Positions 1 through 3,809 of a stretch of 6,537 nucleotides of DNA are shown here, piece by piece (positions within the stretch are counted from its first letter, which is position 1; every line of letters begins with the position of its first letter). The notes under the pieces were generated by a model, which saw only the letters and a program-made list of their open reading frames with translations, did no database searches and was not told the DNA's origin. The translations under genes and the position numbers were made by a program. This DNA comes from CAZQAA01 sp964591255 (lineage in GTDB: Bacteria > Desulfobacterota > DSM-4660 > Desulfatiglandales > Desulfatiglandaceae): positions 1 to 6,537 of the forward strand of contig CAZQAA010000203.1 of assembly GCA_964591255.1 (NCBI GenBank), read 5' to 3'.

Positions 1-665
1 TTTTTAGATTTACCCAGGCAGGATCCGAGGTCTCGGCCCTTCTTGGCCGAATTCCGTCTGCGGTGGGATATCAGCCTACGCTTGGTACCGATCTTGGTGA
101 ACTACAGGAGAGGATTACTTCAACCACAAAGGGTTCCATCACGTCGGTACAATGTGTGTATGTGCCTGCTGATGACCTGACTGACCCTGCTCCTGCAACT
201 ACATTTGCCCACTTAGATGGTACAGTGGTGCTTTCAAGACCGATTGCCGAGTTGGGTATATATCCGGCTGTTGACCCACTGGATTCAACCTCCCGTATAT
301 TAGATCCTAATGTGTTGGGAGAGGAACATTACAGTGTTGCAAGGCAGGTGCAGCAAATACTTCAAAAATACAAAGATCTTCAAGATATTATTGCTATCTT
401 AGGGATAGATGAGCTTTCAGACGAAGATAAACTCGTTGTGGCGCGTGCCAGGAGAATGCAGCGTTTCTTATCCCAGCCCTTTAATGTTGCAGAGGCCTTT
501 ACCGGGACTCCTGGCAAATATGTCTCTGTGAAAGATACGGTAAGAGGTTTTAAGGAGATTATTGAAGGTAAACATGATGATTTGCCTGAAGCCGCTTTTT
601 ATATGGTAGGATCCATAGAAGAGGCCCAGGAAAAGGCAGAGCAGATGGCCGCTGCTAATAAGTAG
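1..665 (+). CDS. atpD: ATP synthase F1 subunit beta, 3' part (5' end outside window)
   Basis: Catalytic beta subunit of the F1 head of F1Fo ATP synthase, on the cytoplasmic face of the inner membrane. The first full codon is at 3 and 220 residues are visible before TAG at 663-665; the N-terminal half with the Walker A loop lies upstream of the window. The fragment opens with FRFTQAGSEVSALLGR. Its Arg (codon 6-8) matches the catalytic Arg of bovine beta R260 / E. coli R246. Further on are YVPADDLTDPAPATTFAHLD, the alpha/beta family signature PAVDPLDSTS with the preceding adenine-stacking Tyr (E. coli Y331), and the DELSEED lever loop, here DELSDED at 408-428. The C-terminus FYMVGSIEEAQEKAEQ is typical. 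A GTG at 63 is an internal Val, not a start. atpC follows after 9 nt, the normal end of an atp operon. Identity is certain from motif conservation. Confidence 0.98.
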   Translation, partial: FRFTQAGSEVSALLGRIPSAVGYQPTLGTDLGELQERITSTTKGSITSVQCVYVPADDLTDPAPATTFAHLDGTVVLSRPIAELGIYPAVDPLDSTSRILDPNVLGEEHYSVARQVQQILQKYKDLQDIIAILGIDELSDEDKLVVARARRMQRFLSQPFNVAEAFTGTPGKYVSVKDTVRGFKEIIEGKHDDLPEAAFYMVGSIEEAQEKAEQMAAANK

Positions 666-674
666 GGGATATGA

Positions 675-1085
675 ATGGGAAAGTTGCATTTGGAAGTAAT
701 TACTCCTGAAAGGGTAGTTGTAAGCAAGGATGTTGATATTGTTGTAGCACCAGGATCCCAGGGTGAGTTTGGCGTGTTGGAGAGTCATGTCCCTTTTCTT
801 TCAGGGTTGGTACCTGGAGAACTCCGTTTTACCTCAGAAGGGCATACAGAATATCTGGCTGTGACAACCGGTTTTGCCGAGGTATCAAATAATAATGTTT
901 CTATCCTGGTGGACGCTGCTGAAAAGGCCGAGGAAATAGATATAGAGCGTGCCAGACAGGCAATGGACAGGGCGAAGGAAAAATTGGCAAAGGATAGAAA
1001 TACCGATGACATCGACTTTTTGAGGGCTGAATCGGCCTTGAAAAGGGCTATTGTTCGTATGAAAGTGGCTGAAAAGGTGAAATGA
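675..1085 (+). CDS. atpC: ATP synthase F1 subunit epsilon
   Basis: Epsilon subunit of the central stalk of F1Fo ATP synthase. It couples rotation to the c-ring and can inhibit ATP hydrolysis. The 136-residue length is normal. Residues 1-85 match the N-terminal beta-sandwich (LHLEVITPERVV, then GEFGVLESHVPFLSGLVPGELRF). Residues 86-136 are the two-helix C-terminal arm. I88-D89-x-x-R92-A93 fits the I(L)DxxRA ATP-binding motif known from the Bacillus PS3 epsilon subunit, so the extended/retracted switch may respond to ATP; that is inference. The start is ATG 675, with AGGGG at 664-668 overlapping the atpD stop codon and a 6-nt spacer. The nearby ATG at 671 is in another frame and does not give this protein. 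It is the last gene of the atp operon, and a strong terminator follows 32 nt after the stop. Confidence 0.97.
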   Translation: MGKLHLEVITPERVVVSKDVDIVVAPGSQGEFGVLESHVPFLSGLVPGELRFTSEGHTEYLAVTTGFAEVSNNNVSILVDAAEKAEEIDIERARQAMDRAKEKLAKDRNTDDIDFLRAESALKRAIVRMKVAEKVK

Positions 1086-1117
1086 GTTTTTGAAGTATTG
1101 GTGGATTTTGATATGAG

Positions 1118-1148
1118 AAGGCAAACAGTTAGACTGTTTGCCTTTTTT
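1118..1148 (+). terminator. Rho-independent terminator of the atp operon
   Basis: A perfect 12-bp stem, AAGGCAAACAGT (1118-1129) with ACTGTTTGCCTT (1133-1144), has a TAG loop and a run of six T at 1143-1148. It begins 32 nt after the atpC stop and separates the atp operon from the cell-division genes. On the other strand the stem is not followed by a T run, so it probably acts in one direction only. Confidence 0.93.
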
Positions 1149-1149
1149 A

Positions 1150-1177
1150 TTGACTTTTAATGCATGAAGGCTAAGAT
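1150..1177 (+). promoter_or_regulatory. Candidate sigma70-type promoter for the zapB-like/zapA unit
   Basis: TTGACT at 1150-1155 (5/6 to TTGACA) and TAAGAT at 1172-1177 (4/6 to TATAAT) are 16 nt apart. They lie directly behind the atp terminator, where a new promoter is expected. Initiation near 1184 would give a leader of about 100 nt, which is AT-rich and shows no convincing hairpin. A second pair nearer the gene (TTGATA 1239-1244 with GATATA 1262-1267) would start transcription on or after the ribosome binding site, so it is less likely. Confidence 0.45.
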
Positions 1178-1260
1178 ATATTTTATTAGGATGTAAAAAT
1201 TTCTATCGTGATTTTTGGGAAAATTTTTATGTAGCGAATTGATATTTTTTAACAATCTAT

Positions 1261-1272
1261 TGATATAAGGAG
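1261..1272 (+). repeat. 12-bp direct repeat, copy 1 (TGATATAAGGAG)
   Basis: TGATATAAGGAG occurs exactly at 1261-1272, where it contains the ribosome binding site of the zapB-like gene, and again at 1843-1854, upstream of the 6S RNA. Whether the shared AT-rich part has a function is unknown. Confidence 0.5.
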
Positions 1273-1282
1273 TAAACACATC

Positions 1283-1519
1283 ATGAATGTGGAGGAAGGA
1301 ATTGATCAGTTTAATTTGCTTGAGCGCAAGGTAGATAGTCTCATTGAGCTGGTGACGTCTTTGAGGAAGGAGAAGGAGCTTTTTGCCGAGAAATTCCGGG
1401 TTCAAGAAGAAAAAATTGCGGATCTGAATAGGCAGGTAGAATCCCTTAGAGAAGATAAAAATGCGGCCAGGCAGAGGATAGTCTCAATCCTGGAGAAATT
1501 TGAACAGATTGAAACTTAG
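1283..1519 (+). CDS. Small coiled-coil protein, ZapB/TIGR02449-like, upstream of zapA
   Basis: A 78-residue acidic, highly charged protein that is helical almost throughout. Heptad-like spacing of Leu/Ile/Val runs from about residue 10 to 75 (LLERKVDSLIELVTSLRKEK, later LNRQVESLRED). It has no signal peptide, membrane segment or Cys. The ending ARQRIVSILEKFEQIE resembles the C-terminus of the short coiled-coil proteins (TIGR02449, related to ZapB) coded just before zapA in other proteobacteria, such as Pseudomonas. ZapB of E. coli is a cytoplasmic coiled coil that bridges the Z-ring to other division factors through ZapA. That this protein does the same is inferred from shape and neighbour. 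ATG 1283 is preceded by TAAGGAG at 1266-1272 with a 10-nt spacer. The 3' end lies against zapA (16-nt gap, or 20-nt overlap with the longest zapA start), which suggests translational coupling. It is a genuine gene; the family name is moderately sure. Confidence 0.8.
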   Translation: MNVEEGIDQFNLLERKVDSLIELVTSLRKEKELFAEKFRVQEEKIADLNRQVESLREDKNAARQRIVSILEKFEQIET

Positions 1520-1524
1520 TATCC

Positions 1525-1529
1525 GGGGG
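1525..1529 (+). promoter_or_regulatory. Ribosome binding site candidate that decides the zapA start
   Basis: GGGGG at 1525-1529 can pair with the anti-SD core CCUCC through four G-C pairs and one G-U pair, and lies 6 nt before TTG 1536. The alternative TTG 1500 has GGAG at 1492-1495 with a short 4-nt spacer. The G-run favours 1536, which also gives the N-terminus usual for ZapA. Confidence 0.4.
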
Positions 1530-1535
1530 CGACCT

Positions 1536-1817
1536 TTGGAAAAAGTGGTCAGAGTGAGGATACTTGAAAACGAATATCTTATTAAGAGTGATGTAGATAT
1601 AGAGGAAGTAGAAAGAATTGCCAGGTTCGTTGATGATAAGCTGAGGGAGATTCAAAGTAATACCAACGGGCTTTCTGATAAAAATACTGCCATATTAGCT
1701 GCTTTTGATATTGCAAATGAGTATTTTCAGTTGCAAAAAGATGGATCTGATAGGCTAAGAAAACTTCAGGAACGGGTGGAGGCATTGAACTGTCAAATCG
1801 ATTCTGTCATTGATTAA
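1536..1817 (+). CDS. zapA: Cell division protein ZapA
   Basis: ZapA is a small cytoplasmic protein that binds FtsZ, cross-links its protofilaments and stabilises the Z-ring. The family pattern is plain: a beta hairpin (VVRVRILENEYLIKSD), a helix (EEVERIARFVDDKLREI), the conserved segment LSDKNTAILAAFDIANEYFQLQK, then a C-terminal coiled-coil helix (LRKLQERVEALNCQIDSV). There is no in-frame ATG. I prefer TTG 1536, giving 93 residues starting MEKVVRVRI, because ZapA proteins usually begin only a few residues before this first strand and a G-rich ribosome binding site lies 6 nt upstream. TTG 1500 (105 residues, overlapping the upstream gene by 20 nt) and GTG 1545 are alternatives. The stop is TAA 1815-1817. 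It forms a pair with the upstream ZapB-like gene, and 6S RNA follows, an arrangement known from many proteobacteria. Identity is firm; the start is uncertain. Confidence 0.9.
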   Translation: MEKVVRVRILENEYLIKSDVDIEEVERIARFVDDKLREIQSNTNGLSDKNTAILAAFDIANEYFQLQKDGSDRLRKLQERVEALNCQIDSVID

Positions 1818-1831
1818 GTACGTAGGAAAGG

Positions 1832-1859
1832 TTGAAAGGCTATGATATAAGGAGATAAT
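1832..1859 (+). promoter_or_regulatory. Candidate promoter of the 6S RNA gene
   Basis: TTGAAA at 1832-1837 and GATAAT at 1854-1859 are 16 nt apart and start 15 nt after the zapA stop. The expected start is about 1866, which is 11 nt before the first pair of the 6S closing stem at 1877. The position therefore fits separate transcription of the RNA; co-transcription with zapA and later processing is also possible. Confidence 0.5.
1843..1854 (+). repeat. 12-bp direct repeat, copy 2 (TGATATAAGGAG)
   Basis: Second exact copy of the 1261-1272 element. It places a perfect TAAGGAG 6 nt before ATG 1861, but that frame closes after four codons (MLL I, then TAG at 1873-1875), so no protein gene follows. 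It overlaps the 6S promoter candidate. Confidence 0.5.
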
Positions 1860-1865
1860 CATGCT

Positions 1866-2030
1866 TCTTATATAGTGTCTTAAACAATGATATTATCGCC
1901 AAGATACTCAAGGCCTGTAGAATCTGCTTGGGCAAGCGGAAAAGTTGGGAGTTGTTTTGATTTATAGAGATTTATCGATGGCTTTGAGGGTAAAAAGTGA
2001 AGTTATATTATTAAATATAGACTTGCGGAA
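1866..2030 (+). ncRNA. ssrS: Probable 6S RNA
   Basis: 6S RNA mimics an open promoter and sequesters housekeeping RNA polymerase, mainly in stationary phase. The pairing I can draw has the 6S plan. The closing stem is 1877-1882 with 2016-2022 (GTCT/AGAC then TA/TA, one bulged base), a 3x3 internal loop, then 1886-1893 with 2005-2012 (8 bp, one G-U). A central bubble follows, about 1894-1904 against an A-rich strand 1993-2004. The next stem is 1907-1915 (CTCAAGGCC) with 1980-1988 (GGCTTTGAG), 9 bp with one G-U, extendable by TAC/GTA around a GG bulge. Further in, 1916-1924 pairs with 1959-1966, or a local hairpin forms at 1924-1939 (CTGCTT, loop GGGC, AAGCGG). The length of about 165-180 nt and the place right after zapA match 6S RNA in other proteobacteria. 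The ends are approximate. No primary-sequence match could be tested. Confidence 0.72.
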
Positions 2031-2064
2031 TCAGCCGATTAAATCTTTCTGAGGTCTTTTTTTT
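2019..2064 (+). terminator. Probable intrinsic terminator after 6S RNA
   Basis: AGACT (2019-2023) pairs with GGTCT (2053-2057, one G-U), and TCAG (2031-2034) with CTGA (2049-2052), leaving a 7-nt one-sided bulge and a 14-nt loop in which small internal pairs are possible. Eight T follow at 2057-2064, then one G and six more T. The T tract is strong; the stem is only moderate. Its 5' arm reuses the 3' strand of the 6S closing stem. Confidence 0.5.
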
Positions 2065-2165
2065 GTTTTTTGCTGGTAATGTGCCTTCCTCAATGATTTT
2101 TCCGTTAATCTCTTCCTGTAGTTTCCTTTGCCTGGCCTGTGGGCATAATTTTGGAGATTTATAAT

Positions 2166-3728
2166 ATGACTACAATTCAGATGACAGGGGCCGTTTTGAT
2201 GGGCCTGATTGTGGGTTTGCCTCTTGGATTTATCGTCCGGAAAAAAATATTTGAGGGCAGGATTGAGGCTATTGAAAAATATTCGAGAAAGATATTGGAT
2301 CAGGCCAGAAAGGAAGCCCTGACTACGAAAAAGGAGGCAGAACTTCAGGCCAAGGATACCCTTTATCAGATGAAGGTGGATTTTGAAAAGGAAACAAAAG
2401 AGAAAAAAGAACAATTATTGATCCAGGAAAAACGGGTGTTGCATAAAGAGGAAAATTTAGACAGAAAAATTGATCAATTAGAAAAGAGGGAAGAAAGGAT
2501 AGCCCGGAAAGAAAGGTCTATTGAAGAAGCCCAGAAGGTGCTTGAAGACAAAGAGAGTGAGGCAGAAAGACTTATTATAGAACAAAAAAGACGATTGGAG
2601 GTTATTGCAGGTGTATCAAGTGAAGAGGCTAAAAAGCTTCTTATAGACTCAATGGAGATTGAGGCAAAGAATGATGCTGTAAAATTGATACGCAGGATTG
2701 AAAATGAGGCAAAGAACGAGGCTGATCGGAGGGCCAAGGAGATTTTGGCCTTGGCGGTGAAAAGATATGCTGGCGATTACGTGGCTGAAAATACGGTCTC
2801 AGTAGTGAATTTGCCCAATGAGGAGATGAAAGGGAGAATAATTGGGAGGGAAGGGAGAAATATCAGGGCGATTGAGGCTGCAACAGGGATCGATGTAATA
2901 ATAGATGACACACCAGAGGCAGTTATCCTCTCAGGATTTAATCCCGTGAGACGGGAAGTGGCTAAGATATCACTTGAAAGATTAATTTATGATGGCAGAA
3001 TTCACCCTGCGAGAATAGAAGAGATCGTCTCAAAGGTTAATAAGGAAATAGAGACCTCTATAAAAGAAGCTGGAGAGCAGGCTGCCTTTGACGTGGGTGT
3101 GCATGGAATTCACCATGAGCTTGTGAAGCTCATAGGCCGACTAAAATATCGTACAAGTTATGCCCAGAATGTGCTCCAACATTCGATAGAAGTCAGTTTT
3201 ATATGTGGAGTTATGGCTGCAGAACTTGGCTTGAATGTAAAACGTGCCAAAAGGGCGGGGCTTTTACACGATATTGGCAAGGCAGTGGATCATGAAGTGG
3301 AAGGTCCACATGCCCTTATAGGCGCCGATTTGACAAGGAAATATGGTGAGTCGAATCAAGTGGTTCATGCGATTGCCGCTCATCATGAGGAAGTCCGTCC
3401 CGAGTCTGTGCTGGATATATTAGTGCAGGCGGCAGATACATTGTCCGGTGCAAGGCCGGGCGCACGTCAGGAGATGCTTGAGTCTTATGTTAAGCGGCTG
3501 GAGGATCTTGAAAAAATAGCAATGTCATTCCCGGGTGTTACGAAATCATTTGCTATCCAGGCCGGGAGGGAGATCAGGGTAATGGTTGAAGGAGAAGTCA
3601 TTGGTGATGACAAGGCCTTCATTTTGTGCAAAGATATCGCCAAAAAGATAGAAAAGGATCTTACCTATCCCGGACAGATTAAGGTGACAGTTATCCGTGA
3701 GACCAGGGCAGTCGAATATGCAAGATAA
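2166..3728 (+). CDS. rny: Ribonuclease Y
   Basis: RNase Y is a membrane-anchored endoribonuclease that starts decay of many mRNAs, found in Firmicutes and in several Gram-negative groups but not in E. coli. The protein has 520 residues, the same length as B. subtilis RNase Y. Order: an N-terminal membrane anchor (about 5-24, rich in Gly, Leu and Val), a long charged coiled coil (about 25-195, dense in Glu/Lys/Arg), a KH RNA-binding domain with GRIIGREGRN at 223-232, an HD domain with LLHDIGKAVDHE whose H368-D369 has the same numbering as the B. subtilis catalytic pair, further His at 339 and in AIAAHHEE, AADTLSGARPGAR, and the usual C-terminus VIRETRAVEYAR. ATG 2166 has GGAG at 2153-2156 (9-nt spacer) and puts the anchor at the very N-terminus. 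GTG 2139 would add nine residues and lacks a good ribosome binding site. The metallophosphoesterase gene (ymdB type) often found after rny is absent; polA follows. Confidence 0.97.
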   Translation: MTTIQMTGAVLMGLIVGLPLGFIVRKKIFEGRIEAIEKYSRKILDQARKEALTTKKEAELQAKDTLYQMKVDFEKETKEKKEQLLIQEKRVLHKEENLDRKIDQLEKREERIARKERSIEEAQKVLEDKESEAERLIIEQKRRLEVIAGVSSEEAKKLLIDSMEIEAKNDAVKLIRRIENEAKNEADRRAKEILALAVKRYAGDYVAENTVSVVNLPNEEMKGRIIGREGRNIRAIEAATGIDVIIDDTPEAVILSGFNPVRREVAKISLERLIYDGRIHPARIEEIVSKVNKEIETSIKEAGEQAAFDVGVHGIHHELVKLIGRLKYRTSYAQNVLQHSIEVSFICGVMAAELGLNVKRAKRAGLLHDIGKAVDHEVEGPHALIGADLTRKYGESNQVVHAIAAHHEEVRPESVLDILVQAADTLSGARPGARQEMLESYVKRLEDLEKIAMSFPGVTKSFAIQAGREIRVMVEGEVIGDDKAFILCKDIAKKIEKDLTYPGQIKVTVIRETRAVEYAR

Positions 3729-3775
3729 ATGTTGTTTTTCTATGCTGTTTTTATTGTAATCATTGTGTTTTTCCC

Positions 3776-3803
3776 TTTCATTCCTGAATGATAGCAGTAT
3801 AAT
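3776..3803 (+). promoter_or_regulatory. Candidate polA promoter with perfect -10 box at 3798-3803
   Basis: TATAAT at 3798-3803 is a perfect -10 hexamer in the 81-nt gap between rny and polA. The best -35 match at a normal distance is TTTCAT at 3776-3781 (16-nt spacer), which is weak, and no TGn extension is present. Counting the last T as -7 puts +1 at 3810, the A of the polA start codon. Confidence 0.55.
3778..3791. repeat. 14-bp inverted repeat in the polA promoter spacer
   Basis: TCATTC (3778-3783) and GAATGA (3786-3791) are perfect inverted copies around a central CT. The palindrome lies over the -35/spacer part of the candidate polA promoter and ends 6 nt before the -10 box. With a 2-nt loop it is a poor RNA hairpin, so a protein-binding site is the more likely use if it has any. 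Confidence 0.4.
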
Positions 3804-3809
3804 GGGTGC

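Noticed and set aside
63..665. A 200-residue gene starting at GTG 63
   Set aside because: The same frame is open to the window edge and the upstream residues FRFTQAGSEVSALLGRIPSA are conserved AtpD sequence, so this GTG is an internal Val.
468..788. 106-residue open frame on the - strand across atpD/atpC
   Set aside because: Antisense shadow of two firmly identified genes, with no family resemblance and no supporting ribosome binding site noticed.
2070..2097. Promoter for rny, TTGCTG (2070-2075) with AATGAT (2092-2097)
   Set aside because: Only 3/6 and 4/6 matches in AT-rich DNA, with the -35 inside the T tract. rny surely needs a promoter or read-through, but this pair is not convincing.
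2139..2165. GTG 2139 as the start of rny
   Set aside because: It adds nine residues before the membrane anchor and lacks a good ribosome binding site. ATG 2166 has GGAG 9 nt upstream and gives the usual 520-residue length.
2031..2414. 127-residue open frame on the - strand across the rny 5' end
   Set aside because: It lies antisense to the rny coiled coil and the 6S terminator, with low-complexity Phe/Leu and Lys/Gln runs that reflect the T-tract and the Lys/Glu codons opposite. No recognisable domain.
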